Positions 21,546 through 32,934 of a stretch of 64,000 nucleotides of DNA are shown here, in pieces. The notes below the pieces were generated by a model that had not been told where the DNA came from, searched no databases, and saw only the letters and a program-made list of their open reading frames with translations. The stretch comes from Xiphydria camelus (lineage: Eukaryota; Arthropoda; Insecta; Hymenoptera; Xiphydriidae). A program made the position numbers and the translations under genes. Numbering within the stretch: the stretch's first letter is position 1; every line of letters starts with the position of its first letter. The stretch spans positions 9,801,277-9,865,276 of the forward strand of contig OY783195.1 in NCBI GenBank assembly GCA_963678675.1, in the 5' to 3' direction.

Positions 21546-22722
21546 ACTATCGCCTTTGCCAGGCAAACCATGTGTCGACTTTGCGAGGCTGGAGCGCGAG
21601 GCCGCTGTACGAGGCGTGCTTCGCGTTGCATCGCCTTGCCTCATGAAGCTACCGCTGTTCGTTTGTCTACATATTCCGAGGCAAAAATGTCTTGAGGCTA
21701 CCTTGCATAGCGGCCTCGCGAGCCAGCCTTGTAAAATATGAGTTCCGTCGCGCGGGGACTTCTACGTCATTTCTTACCGCTCACTATTATCACAACCTAA
21801 GTTACGTGCTAATCTAGATCGACTCTGTACATCTGTCGCAACGGCGAGGCGGGCGGTATGTTTGGGTGAATGTGGGATGCGAATGCGTTCGCAGTCTCGC
21901 ACCTTCCCCTCAAAACAATCTCGCAGTGTATCTAATTGTAAACCACGGCTATATCGCGGAATTACTGTATCTCTTTGAATCCAATATAATCACCACTAAT
22001 ATTGTGAGTGCAGTGTTAAATCATTTCAACTAACCGATATGGTTTAAATCTACCTCTCCACGTTTTAGGTCACTAGTCGTGTCACGCAGTAGTGCTTTCG
22101 GGATTTACGACTTCGAGGAGATCTACTATTGATCGCACATAGTTATTAACTTGAAACTGAAGAATAAATTACGCAAAAATCAATCGCTGTTTAGACTGTG
22201 CAGAGGGGGTCTGGTTTGCGTTGCTCGAGAGGGTTTCTTCGGGCGATGAAAGCTATTGTTCATATTATGAGGCGACGCAGTGTCGCACCTCCACTAAGAG
22301 GACTGTTTAGGCTCACCATAAATCTAGCGTTTAGGGCCCTTTTTTGGGCGTATCCGTAAGATGATATGAGAAGCCAGACTAAAGGGCGCAGAGTTACTTG
22401 TGAGTTGTTTGTATTTCGTTTGTCGCATTTTTAGTTTTCCGGATTTTACCGCGTCGAGTGGCCGGCCATACGGAGTTCGTGTAGTCTGCGATCGGAGTTG
22501 CGACATTTTTCGAGTAACCACCGTACATTACTGCACATACTTTCGCGCGCGCGCGCGCGCGTGTGTGTGTATTACTTTACAATTATTATTGCAAAAAAGG
22601 CCACAGAACGGTCGAAAGAGTACAGTGACAGGTAACGTGTTAAATAAACTTTCCATTTCGTAAACGTCAATGAACACTGAACATTCTATCGCGTGTGTTA
22701 TATTAAAATTATTATGGCAAAA
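21546..22722. other. CpG-richer intergenic stretch, no supported gene
   Basis: Contains ORFs up to about 90 codons on both strands but none looks like a known protein. A (CG)n(GT)n run lies at 22544-22569. A promoter or first exon of an outlying gene cannot be excluded. Confidence 0.35.
22544..22569. repeat. (CG)n(TG)n microsatellite
   Basis: Alternating purine-pyrimidine tract CGCGCGCGCG then GTGTGTGTGT; such tracts can adopt Z-DNA. Confidence 0.85.
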
Positions 22723-22935
22723 AAAACGTGTGGCCGCCACGCGCGGAAGAAGTGATACTTCGATACTAGTTCCTCTGAATTTGATTCCGGTGATATTAGT
22801 TTCAATTAGCTTTACGAAGAAGCATTATAAAAAAGACTTGTATAGAGCCAATTGAAACTAATACCACCGGAATCAAATTCAGAGAAACTGGTATCGAAGT
22901 TTCACTTCTTCCGCGTGTGGCGGCCACACGTTTTG
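22723..22935. repeat. MITE H, copy 1
   Basis: AAAACGTGTGGCCGCCACGC at the left mirrors CGTGTGGCGGCCACACGTTTT at the right (20-base core GTGTGGCGGCCACACGTTTT). The arms contain GAAGTTTCACTTC and ATTTGATTCCGGTGATATTA. Copy 2 is at 49722-49932 in the same orientation; one end only is at 47504-47545. Confidence 0.88.
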
Positions 22936-23116
22936 TTTTTTTGTTTTCGACAATTTAAGACAAGTTTTTCGGTAATCAGTTGTGCATATCTGATAACCTA
23001 TACAAATATTTAAATTGTGATTTTTTAACATACTGTGTTTATAAATATTATGAATATACTTATATCTGTCTATATTGCTAGGGAACATCACCAGCGCGGG
23101 GGTCATAAAATATTCT

Positions 23117-23368
23117 TTAAACTCGTCTAACTTCTTTTTGGGAAATTGTATAATTTTGTCGCGTGCCTCTTTGTAATGGCAATAATAAATTGATTGGCAT
23201 TGCTTCGTCTCTCCAACTTCCTGGGATAAATTCGTGAGTTTCTTCAGGTTCTAAGTCAACCAGTCCTTGGTGCAAATAATTTGCTCTTGACTTATTATCT
23301 GTTAATAAATAATTATGAAGTGCACAAATTGCCAAAACAATAGCGGCCGCAAGCTTTTCCACATCCAT
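23117..23368 (-). pseudogene. PIF/Harbinger transposase C-terminal fragment
   Basis: The minus-strand frame reads EKLAAAIVLAICALHNYLL then DLEPEETHEFIPGSWRDE. The 'ALHNYL' block followed by an acidic tail is the usual end of the DDE domain of Harbinger (DDE_Tnp_4) transposases. No catalytic Asp residues are present, and upstream sequence on this strand (23370-23600) does not continue the homology, so it is a fragment. It may be the partner of the MADF pseudogene at 19952. Confidence 0.65.
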
Positions 23369-23369
23369 G

Positions 23370-24560
23370 TTCTACAAACTTTCTCTATCGAACTCGCAAC
23401 ACGCACTTGCTGTGGACACGGTTTTGAGAGCACTGCTGCTATTTACTCTCAACAAGCTGTCTCGTGGAGCTACTGGGAATACAAATTTAGAAAAGTACTC
23501 TCACATGGACGAGCATCTGAGATTAGCTGTGTTGAGAGGAACTCTCGAGAGTAACTCTCAAATGGACTCTTTTATGTACCATAACACTCTTTCTTACATG
23601 ATTCGTGAAAAGCTCAATCGATGAAGACGCTAAACTACTCAGATATCGACAGCAAAGGAGACCAAGTGCCTTCCGGAATACCTACGATAGGAAAACTGCG
23701 GAACAGCAGATTCCAGAGAAGTCTGTTCCATTCATCTCTCTTCCCCAATACCGCTTCGCATTACCGCCTCCTCCTCACACGCACACGCCAACAGGTCAAT
23801 CGGCGAAAACTACTCGAATATCGAAAGCGAGGAAGACGAAATCGCCTTTAGAACGAGACGAACAAGCGCGAGCGCCAGATCGGAGAAGAATTGCAGCTTC
23901 TCGACGCAATCCTCACCGTGCTTACATCATACTCGATTCGCTACGTACAGATTTCGCGCCCCTCCTGTCTCTCTGTCTTTATCGTGCTTCAACTACTGGC
24001 TTGTCAGAAAGCATTGTTGCACCACCTCTATACGCGCCTCGCAATATTGGCTGTATATCACGATTATATCCCGGAAGGTTGCTCGATACATCGTCGTTCT
24101 GCGGTAGTACGTATCGTTTGCGACGGTTTTATGCACGCCGTTAGCAGAGCAATGGCCCATTTTGCCAAACAGAGTACCGTTTCTTATCTCCACGATGCAC
24201 CGCCGGCACCGGACACACTGGCGCGGGCGCGACTACACGTCCGATTTTGATTCATGCTCGCACCGCCACGGTCGCCCCCGTTAAACTCGGCCGTGCGCCG
24301 CGTCTGCCTTGGTTCTCTATTGTACGTGAGTATCTCTAATGTGGAAGCTCTCTCTCTCTCCCCCCCCTCACCCCTCCGCCCTCTCTAAATATTCGCTACC
24401 TATTCGGCGAACAAATACTCGATAAACTCGAAATCCCCGAAAATTCTGGTACCTCAGCGTTCTGCTTCGCGAACGCGCGAGTTATAATTTGCAGCTATTC
24501 GAGTATCTATATACAAGCCGCGGGCCTTTGCGAACGTGTCGCCAGTAAGATATTCATCAT
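23370..24560. other. GC-richer block, gene not established
   Basis: 23600-24330 is clearly richer in C+G and CpG than its surroundings and keeps a 179-codon frame open (23605-24144), but the translation is low-complexity and Arg/Pro/Ser-rich with no recognisable domain. A donor-like GTACGTGAGTAT occurs at 24323. Could be a 5' UTR/promoter block of a gene outside the window. Confidence 0.3.
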
Positions 24561-24964
24561 TCAGACGTGTTGCGGATATGTTGCAACTTTATTCCTCCTG
24601 CACTAGTGACGGACTTCATTTTGGACACTTTTATATTTCAAATGATTTACGTCCATCATATATTTATGTAGTATTTGTATAAATGTGATGTGGGTAGGTA
24701 TTGTGGTCTCAAGTTTAATTTTATTGTAGTCTCGTCTACACACTTCAATAGAATAACGTTGACTGCACAAAAGAGACTGATTTAGCGCTGAAAATATTAA
24801 GTATAAACATTTATTCAATGCAAAATATGTCATTGGGTAAAAATAGAGTCATAATATAGTATATTGTGCTACTAGTTTGGAAAATGAGCGATTTCCGACT
24901 TGTGTGGAAATGAAATTTGTGTAATCACACGAATTAGGATACGCTTATTTTCCAAACGAGTGAT

Positions 24965-25079
24965 AATAGTATCTTATGTCATTAGGCGGAAATCCGAGGT
25001 TTTTTCAGACTGTGTTTAATTAGGTCCTAAATACAGTCTTAAAAATCCGAGGATTTCAGCCGAATGACATATACTATTT
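24965..25079. repeat. 115 bp MITE
   Basis: AATAGTATCTTATGTCATTA at the left pairs with TGACATATACTATT at the right; inner arms GAAATCCGAGGTTTTTTCAG and AAAATCCGAGGATTTC pair. A half copy lies at 17404-17457. Confidence 0.82.
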
Positions 25080-25522
25080 TTTTCTCATGAATACCCATTT
25101 CTCAAAACAAAATAAACATAAGTCTACACGGCTCATTTCACGTTGCGTTTATCAGTTTGGAAAAAGGACCCACTTCAGACTAAGCAATCCTTTAACAGCC
25201 TGCGGACTCCCGGTCAATGTCGCGCGGGAAAAACGCCATCTTACGGTCTAAAAATAGGCTGGAAAAGGCCTCGAAATGGGCACGAGTGAGGAAAATGCTA
25301 TTTTTTTAACATCTGCCTGCAAAAGTTTGACTTGAGAAGGCAAACAATCTCAATTACATCTCAAGATGCCAATCAGCGGCGAGTAAAGTACGGTTGCACT
25401 AGTGTTTAAAGTAATTCATTGATAAGCACACAGATAATTACTTTGCGCACACTCTTCTGAAAAGGGGTACTTCAAGTACAACACACACATGCTTCGAAAG
25501 TCGAACCTTATTGGCAGACGTT

Positions 25523-28140
25523 ATAGACCGTCAGATAGTGACAGATTCTGGTGCCCCATTTTCGTATACAAGCCTCGAAGAGGGTTGAAAAGTACTTCGA
25601 TGTTGAGTAGAATAAAGTGAAATTTACGAATGGCCCCTGGGGATAACATATGGAAAAATCGATTTTTCTTAACATAAATAAAAGGTGTTTTTTTTCTCAT
25701 TTTCTCACGCAAGCCTTGTTCACTAAATGATTAATTAATAAAACCTGGCTTCGGAAAACCAAAGGCTTGAGTGTTGCATGGGGATAAAGGGTTGAAATAA
25801 TGGCATAATCTTGTAAGAAAAAATCGAGATTTTGACCGATTTTCCCACACAAGCCTATTGCAAGTATGGAAACGTACATCGTCACTAGCCCGAAAATAAT
25901 AATGGCTTGAGTGGCGCGAATAGATAAGTACATTTTAGGGTCGTTAAATTTAACGGAAATTTTTGTCGATTTTTCAGTTATTTTTTAATTCAAGCCTTTG
26001 AAACTATAGATTATTTTTGATGTGTTAGACATTGTTATAAAATTGGCATGACTATCGGATGTGGACGGAAGGAAGGCTTGCGTCGGAAAGTTGTAGGAAA
26101 ATTGTATGCAAATTGCCGCCATTTTCCCACGCAAGCCGTTTGACATGTGCTTAGAAAAAGTGATTTTAAGTGTATATAACAAAAGGCTTGAGTGTCGGAC
26201 GTGGTCTTCATATTAATTATACGTAATGTATTTAAGAAAGAGCTGACAGAAAAATTCTAGACATTTCCATCATTTTCCACCCTGTACATTTAGAACAAAA
26301 CTGTCGATGCAGATAATGTTGTTAGTGATCTATAAATATATAACAAAATTGTTAAAAAAGTTTTGTTGATAACAGAGAGAGAGAGAGAGAGAGAATTCTG
26401 ATTTTTGTCCACTATTCCCTCTTAAGCAATGCACTGTGGGTCGGCGTCGGCCTCTGAAATTTGAGCACGCGCGGTCGAGGGGCTCTTCGCTTGCGACTCG
26501 AGGAACCTGGCGCCTGTCGCTATCGCTAGACTGGCTTGCTCTATTTAGTCGGTCAGCAGCACACGTTTGTCAGAACAACCTGAATAAATGTATATCACAG
26601 TACTTATACCAATTATTTCATTTGAAGACAAATAACTCAGTAAATACATGCACTGCTTTATTACATCTTCACAAGAGGCTATCCACATGCGTTATGAAAG
26701 CGCGTTAAATATGGGCTCAGTTGCTCACGGTGGCAGCAAGGTTACTAGATCTTGCAAATGAAAAAGCGGGACACGTGAATCTGTGACACGTGTTTAAGAT
26801 GATATTTTATAGTGTTAAAAAATGTTTCTCTATTTCAAGGATAAACCGAAATCCGAAATAAAAATGTCTAAATTGTCGCGCAAAAAAAATTCAAAAAATA
26901 TGTCAACTTTTTCCTCACGTGTATTTCTGTTGTAAGTAAATGAAAATTAAAGAAAAAAACTAATAAACGAAAACTATAAAGAATGTGTACATAGATTTTT
27001 AATACAAATAAAAGAGATGTTTATTTACCATTAAATAATAGGGTTACATGTACCACATAATTATTATTAGGTATTTAATTGCATTTTTCACACGCTGCAA
27101 CTTTTTCAAGAATTTCTTTTCCATAACAGGACGTGAGGCGCGAGGACAGAGTTCCTGACTATTATAATGGCGTAAGGCCGGAAATAAATCCTATATATGT
27201 AATAATAATAATAATAACCCTGCATAAACATTTCTAGATTTTTTGTCAGCTCTTCCTTAGATATATAATATGCTCCATGTCCGATACTCAAGCCTTTTGT
27301 TGTATCGTTTTAGAATCGAAATTTATAGACTTTTTGTCAGCTCTTTTATACATAAATAATATGCTCCATGTCCGACACTCAAGCCTTTTGTTACAATAGT
27401 CTTAGAATCATTTTTTGTAAGCATATGCCAAACGGCTTGTGTGGGAAAATGGTGGAAATTTCTAGAATTTTTCTGTCAGCTCTTTCTTAAATACATTATG
27501 TATAATTAATATGAAGACCACGTCCGACACTCAAGCCTTTTGTTATACAGTCTTAGAATCACTTTTTCTAAGCACATGTCAAACGGCTTGCGTGGGAAAA
27601 TGGCGGCAATTTGCAAGCCATTACTTTTTTACGGACTTTTAAATTCATAAGTTTGTATTGCAATTAATTTCGTTCATGGAAAAATAACTGAAAAATCGAC
27701 AAAAATTTCCGTTAAATTTTACGACCCTAAAATGTACTTATCCATTCGCGCCACTCAAGCCAATATTATTTTCGGGCTAGTGACGATGTACGTTTCCATA
27801 CTTCCAATAGGCTTGTGTGGAAAAATCGGTCAAAATCTCGATTTTTTCTTACAAGATTACGCCATTATTTCAACCCTTTATCCCCATGCAACACTCAAGC
27901 CTTTGGTTTTCCGAAGCCAGGTTTTATTAATTAATCATTTAGTGAACAAGGCTTGCGTGAGAAAATGAGAAAAAACACCTTTTATTTATGTTAACAAAAA
28001 TCGATTTTTCCATATGTTATCCCCAGGGGCCATTCGTAAATTTCATTTTATTCTACTCAACATCGAAGTACTTTTCAACCCTCTTCGAGGCTTGTATGCG
28101 AAAATGGGGCACCAGAATCTGTCACTATCTGACGGTCTAT
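25523..28140. repeat. 2.6 kb modular foldback with GGCTTGNGTG motif
   Basis: Outer ends AGACCGTCAGATAGTGACAG and CTGTCACTATCTGACGGTCT are inverted. Arms of about 500 bp (25523-26010 and 27680-28140) are roughly 95% alike, and further inverted matches extend inward (26100-26290 with 27445-27610). Along both arms a motif GGCTTG(A/C/T)GTG occurs about ten times, in alternating orientation, usually as CAAGCC-N45-60-GGCTTG. The central part (26300-27100) is unrelated AT-rich sequence with a (GA)n run. No transposase recognised. Confidence 0.8.
26372..26393. repeat. (GA)n microsatellite
   Basis: Ten or eleven GA repeats in the central part of the 25.5-28.1 kb foldback. Confidence 0.85.
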
Positions 28141-28252
28141 TACAAAAAGAAGGATCTACTTGGCTCAATTTTAGTCCATTAGAATATACGAATGGACTGC
28201 GAGCCTACCGTGTGATTTCGAGGCTGATCATAGGTGAGTGCGAGTGAGAATA

Positions 28253-28618
28253 TCCCGTGTGGAAATGTTCATTGGGCCCCAATTGGGGCCCAATTGGGCT
28301 GCCCAATTACTAGTTGGGCGCCAATTGGGCAGCCCAATCAGTGCCCAATTGGGCTTTCGTTGGGCTTGTAACGCTCCGCCCAACCTATGCCCAATTTGGG
28401 CCGCCCAATTGGGCCCCAATTGGCAACCCTATTTATGCCCAATTAATCTGAAATGTTACTTTTAATGAATAATAAGATTAATAATGAATAATAAGATTAA
28501 TAATAATTAATAAGATTTTATATTTTCTCATAAAATGTACAAAAGTAAAATATAAACGTATTCAAGTGGAACAATGATTGATACAAATCATACGCGCGGG
28601 TTTCCTTAGTTTTTCATA
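28253..28618. repeat. CCCAATTGGGC-tiled unit, copy 1
   Basis: Begins TCCCGTGTGGAAATGTTCAT and continues with about 180 bp made almost wholly of overlapping GCCCAATTGGGC-like palindromes, then an AT-rich tail with direct repeats of AATGAATAATAAGATTAAT. A second copy of almost the same sequence is at 29384-29750. The open frames with 'PNWAAQLGPNW' peptides on both strands reflect absence of stops, not a gene. Confidence 0.9.
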
Positions 28619-29383
28619 GTTTCCTTAGTTATTCCATTGCATCTCCTATTTTTCTGCCACGGCTTGTTGATGGAGAAGAAAAACCATTGACTCGTCCCGT
28701 GCTCACATGACGCTGAAAACAAAAAATAGAATATCCACAAAGATATATGTCCTTCATAGGTAATTAAAGTGAGGTTAGAATGGTCAGATAGAAAGTAACT
28801 TATCTGATGGCAATTCTTCTGAGATGCTGCCGTCTTCTTTCCTGCTCTTTATGTACAGGCATCCAGAGAAAAGTAGCACTGCATCCGTTCACTATCACGA
28901 TTCACGATTATTAAAAAAAAATACAAACGATTAGCAAACTACACGGAGCGTCTGTCACATTCACCACTATTCGCCAGGGCCGTCCCGAAAAAAGGGGACG
29001 TTTTCAGCCTCTCTCCAGGGCCGTACTCTTTTCCCGGGACGGTCCTTGCGAATTTCTAAACACAAAAATAGCCGTAGCGCCTAAACTAAAATAGCTAGAA
29101 AAAAAAGTCATAAAGCAAAGATTAGAATGTTATTATCTACAACTTTTATTCAGGTCATTTTGTCGAAAAAAAAATAATAATAATAAAATAAAAAAGGCTT
29201 TTCACACTAAAAAATCACACTACCCTCGTCGATTTGTTTGCGGCATAGGTAAAAATGGATAAGTGCCTTGGAATAAGTGATTAGGTACCAACTAAACGCT
29301 AATACTATATCGTATCACCTGACCCAAATTTCAGTCACTAAAAGTTCGGAATAGATTCCAATTTTATTTATTCTGTAATAGAA
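28619..29383. repeat. Family D module copy
   Basis: Homologous to 33555-34381 (CTCCTATTTTTCTGCCACGG, GGCATCCAGAGAAAAGTAGC, ACTAAAAGTTCGGAATAGAT) with small indels. Contains the conserved 150 bp core also seen at 20885-21035 and 42105-42260, and a hairpin CGCCAGGGCCGTCCCG / CGGGACGGTCCTTGCG near 28975-29050. Confidence 0.8.
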
Positions 29384-29750
29384 TCCCGTGTGGAAATGTT
29401 CATTGGGCCCCAATTGGGGCCCAATTGGGCTGCCCAATTACTATTTGGGCGCCAATTGGGCAGCCCAATCAGTGCCCAATTGGGCTTTCGTTGGGCTTGT
29501 AACGCTCCGCCCAACCTATGCCCAATTTGGGCCGCCCAATTGGGCCCCAATTGGGCAACCCTATTTATGCCCAATCAACCTGAAATGTTACTTTTAATGA
29601 ATAATAAGATTAATAATGAATAATAAGATTAATAATAATTAATAAGATTTTATATTTTCTCATAAAATGTACAAAAGTAAAATATAAACGTATTCCAGCG
29701 GAACAATGATTGATACAAATCATACGCGCGGGTTTCCTTAGTTTTTCATA
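29384..29750. repeat. CCCAATTGGGC-tiled unit, copy 2
   Basis: Direct repeat of 28253-28618, differing by about five bases. It follows 'TTCTGTAATAGAA', which in the paralogous sequence at 34369-34381 is not followed by this unit, so that site is the unoccupied form of the junction. Confidence 0.88.
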
Positions 29751-29943
29751 AGTACAATTAAGAATTTTCTATTTTCATATTTTATAGATTTATATGCAAG
29801 AGGGATTAGGGTGCGATTAATAATGTAAAAGGCCAAGGCCATACAGTAAGAAATAATAATAATATAAACGTATTCTTCAGTTTTTAGGGCTCTATCATAC
29901 ACTATATACACTACACTACATACACTATATTTATTTAAATATA

Positions 29944-30635
29944 CAGGGTGTTACTTAATGATAGGCCGTAATTGCAAGGGCACATTACTGAATCTATTTC
30001 CAGTAGAAAAGTTCATATTAACATGTGTCCTAAAATGTCTGATTTTCAAGATACAGGTCAAAATTTTAAAAAATCGGTTTTTTAATAATATCTCAAAGAT
30101 CCTTGTGCCGATTTTGTTGATATTTGGCACTGTTGTTTATTATAATAAGATGCTAAGTTAACACTAACTAGAAGATAATTATGAGTTCCAGTGGCGTCCC
30201 GGGGGACAGTCTCACGAATAATATATTTTTTCCTCAAAAACGAAGTGAGGTACGAAATAATGTGAAGAGACAAAAAAGTTGTATTTTTAGCTGCTTAATC
30301 TGAAAAAAATAAAATTTTTTTAAAAGTCAGTGGTGTACACTTTTTTTGTCAATATTATTCGTGAGATTGTCCCCCGGGACGCCACTGGAACTCATAATTA
30401 TCTTCTAGTTAGTGGTAACTTAGCGTCTTATTACAATAAACAACAGTGCCAAATGTCAACAAAATCGGCACGAGGATTGTTGAGATATTATTAAAGTACC
30501 GATTTTTTTAAAAACTGACGTCCTGTATCTTGAAAACCAGACATTTTAGGACACATGTTAATATGAACTTTTCTACTGAAAATTGATTCAGTAATGTGCC
30601 CTTGCAATTACGGCCTATCATTAAGTAACACCCTG
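29944..30635. repeat. 692 bp foldback with mariner-type ends
   Basis: CAGGGTGTTACTTAATGATA at the left mirrors TATCATTAAGTAACACCCTG at the right, flanked by TA. Inverted homology runs nearly to the centre (AACTCATAATTATCTTCTAG / CTAGAAGATAATTATGAGTT; GGCGTCCCGGGGGACA / TGTCCCCCGGGACGCC). No ORF of note; a non-autonomous Tc1/mariner derivative by its ends. Confidence 0.88.
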
Positions 30636-30698
30636 TATATACACTATGCAAAAAAAAACAAGCTCGAAGTCGTGAGCAGACCGGGCAAGCTAAAAATG

Positions 30699-30899
30699 GC
30701 GCGTTGCCACGAGTCGACTCAAGTCGAATGATTTGGTAGTTCGACCGTAGTCGACTTAAAATTTCTTTGTTATTAGTCGAATCGCATGAAGTCGCAAGAC
30801 GAGCTACTTCGTTCGATTCGACTAATAACAAAGAAATTTTACGTCGACTACGGTCGAACTACCAAGTCATTCGACTTGAGTCGACTCGTGGCAACGCGC
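30699..30899. repeat. 201 bp foldback rich in CGACT
   Basis: GCGCGTTGCCACGAGTCGAC at the left is mirrored by GTCGACTCGTGGCAACGCGC at the right. The 85 bp arms are nearly perfect, suggesting a recent element. Confidence 0.9.
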
Positions 30900-31250
30900 T
30901 TTAAAAGACTAAAAACTACTCGCTGCAGCTACTCGTTCTCGCGCCGTCGTCTGTCGTATTCTCGCCCCCGGCGTTGCCACCTCGGCTTCACGGATGCCAC
31001 GCTCCGCGTTGGACTTCCCTGCCTTCTCATCGTCCTCCGTCCCAGTCCCTTGCGTAAGCCAAAGGCGATACAATGGCCTCGATGGGTGCCTTCTCTGAAG
31101 AAGGGGCTTCCTTGCTGCTCCTTCGAGTTACGGCATCTGACAAAAAACATTACAAAATGATGTATCGCAATCATTACTTTGAAAGGTTTTTTTACTTTGT
31201 GAATATATTTCAAAAACAATAATTTACATGAAAAAATATTAATTACTCTC
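30900..31250. other. GC-richer segment, gene not established
   Basis: Frames are open on both strands (124 codons + and 107 codons -) over 30900-31140; translations are Arg/Ser-rich without a recognised domain. Left as unassigned. Confidence 0.3.
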
Positions 31251-31296
31251 ACCTATTATACACCGATGGAGCCTGAACTCTTTAAGGAGAAACTTG

Positions 31297-31581
31297 CTAG
31301 ACTAAAATTTGTAATATATGGACGTGCGTCACTTTAAATGGATGAAAATTTTCATCCTTCAACATCCTCCCAACCGTGGACTTGCTGATTCTAACTTCTG
31401 TTGCCATAGCTCGAATACTCATTCGAGGGTTATTCCTTATTCTTTCTAGCACAGCATCGATATTTTGCTGCACCTGTATTCTTCTGGGACTTCCTAAAAT
31501 AATTATAAAAACAATATATAATTCAGCCTTGACAAATACAATCTTATCGAGCTGTACCTTATCGAGGCGATCTTTCGACAT
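31297..31581 (-). pseudogene. Transposase HTH exon, left arm
   Basis: The minus-strand frame reads MSKDRLDKVQLDKIV, an AT-rich stretch ending in an acceptor-like ATTATTTTAG, then PRRIQVQQNIDAVLERIRNN and VRISKSTVGRMLKDENFHPF. The latter is the mariner-type N-terminal HTH (RxxQVQQNI...IRxxAxExxISKSTVGRIL). The catalytic part is absent. Whether the AT-rich piece is an intron is inference. Confidence 0.6.
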
Positions 31582-32640
31582 AATGATTCCAAAACGTTTT
31601 TATCGAGAAATATATATTTCTAACATATATACGGTAGTGTTCACGAATATTGTAAAATATCGCAGGAATGTTACAGAAAAGTTACTTGCAAAAACGTGCT
31701 TTGTAGGGTGTAAATGATGATATTTTATAATATAATTTCCATCGTTACACCAGAAGCGAAGAAGATTTGAAATAAAAGTGAGGTACATATACACTTCACG
31801 TTTGACAGGTCGGTATATAAATTGGAACTTGTGTGTGTGATAGTATAATACGAAAGAGGAAATATATCGATAAAGAAAAAATAATAAAATAGTTACTCCA
31901 TTATTGTAATCCAATTCCATTGTATCCCTTATTTTTCTGCCACGACTTTGATTGTTGATAGTGAAGAAAAATCAAATTTATTGGTTGATCCATCCACTAT
32001 CAACAATCAAAGTCGTGGCAGAAAAGTAAGGGATCCAATGGAATTAGATTACAATAATGGAGTAATTATTTTATTATTTTTTCTTTATCGATATATTTCT
32101 TCTTTCGTATTATACTATCACACAAGTTCCAATTTATATACCGACCTGTCAAACGTGAAGAGTATATGTACCTCACTTTTATTTCAAATCTTCTTCGCTT
32201 CTGGTGTAACGATGGAAATTATATTATAAAATATCATCATTTTTACACCCTACAAAGCACGTTTTTGCAAGTAACTTTTCTGTAATATTCCTCCGATATT
32301 TTACAATATTCATGAACACTACCGTATATATATATGTTAGAAATATATATTTCTCGATAAAAACGTTTTGGAATCATTATGTCGAAAGATCGCCTCGATA
32401 AGGTACAGCTCGATAAGATTGTATTTGTCAAGGCTGAATTATATATTGTTTTTATAATTATTTTAGGAAGTCCCAGAAGAATACAGGTGCAGCAAAATAT
32501 CGAGGCTGTGCTAGAAAGAATAAGGAATAGCCCTCGAATGAATATTCGGGCTATGGCAACAGAGGTTAGAATCAGCAAGTCTACGGTTGGAAGGATATTG
32601 AAGGATGAAAATTTTCATCCATTCAAAGTGACGCACGTCC
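31320..32640. mobile_element. 1.3 kb near-perfect palindrome with HTH exon on both arms
   Basis: Arms 31320-31963 and 31995-32640 (about 645 bp each) are inverted copies at roughly 96% identity around a 31 bp loop. Each arm carries the same outward-facing coding segment for a transposase helix-turn-helix. The central part (TTTCTGCCACGACTTTGATT, AGTTCCAATTTATATACCGA) recurs at 40776-41250 as a shorter palindrome, and one arm recurs at 32935-33415. Confidence 0.88.
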
Positions 32641-32681
32641 ATGCACACGAGGCAGCAGATCCAGCTCGCCAAATGAACTAA
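32379..32681 (+). pseudogene. Transposase HTH exon, right arm
   Basis: Inverted twin of the left-arm segment, with the same MSKDRLDK start and IQVQQNIEAVLERIRNSP...ISKSTVGRIL. After the arm ends it runs into unrelated codons (AHEAADPARQMN) and stops; no DDE domain follows. Confidence 0.6.
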
Positions 32682-32689
32682 TCCAACTG

Positions 32690-32880
32690 GTTCTTGGAAC
32701 AACAAGTGGATCATCCCTCGTTCGAAAGAAATCCCCTCGGGTTCGCATTCGATTTAGAGTCCTGGATAGAATTGAGCAGCATTATTTCTGTAACAAATTA
32801 TAAATAACACAATTATATCCAGCATTTCACTATTTAAAATATACCGAACTTACTCTACATAGAAATTAAGAAACTATATT
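32690..32880. repeat. Dispersed module E
   Basis: CTGGTTCTTGGAACAACAAG through AAATATACCGAACTTACTCT recurs twice in tandem at 41271-41640. Part of the same pool of nested modules as the palindrome to its left. Confidence 0.7.
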
Positions 32881-32934
32881 AATCTGAGTTAACCTTTCTA
32901 TAGATAATAACGACAGAATTATTAAAAATGATAT

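Noticed and set aside
23605..24144. 179-codon frame
   Set aside because: Low-complexity Arg/Pro/Ser translation, overlapping frames equally open, no domain or splice support.
25523..28140. CRISPR-like array (short repeat, variable spacers)
   Set aside because: Eukaryotic context, motif orientation alternates, spacers vary in length, and the whole is a foldback repeat.
28228..28465. Open frames on both strands with repeated PNWAAQLG peptides (also 29368-29623)
   Set aside because: They follow from a stop-free palindromic DNA repeat; open in several frames on both strands, with no gene context.
30786..31252. 124-codon + and 107-codon - frames
   Set aside because: Opposite strands equally open in a GC-rich stretch; the first runs through a foldback arm.
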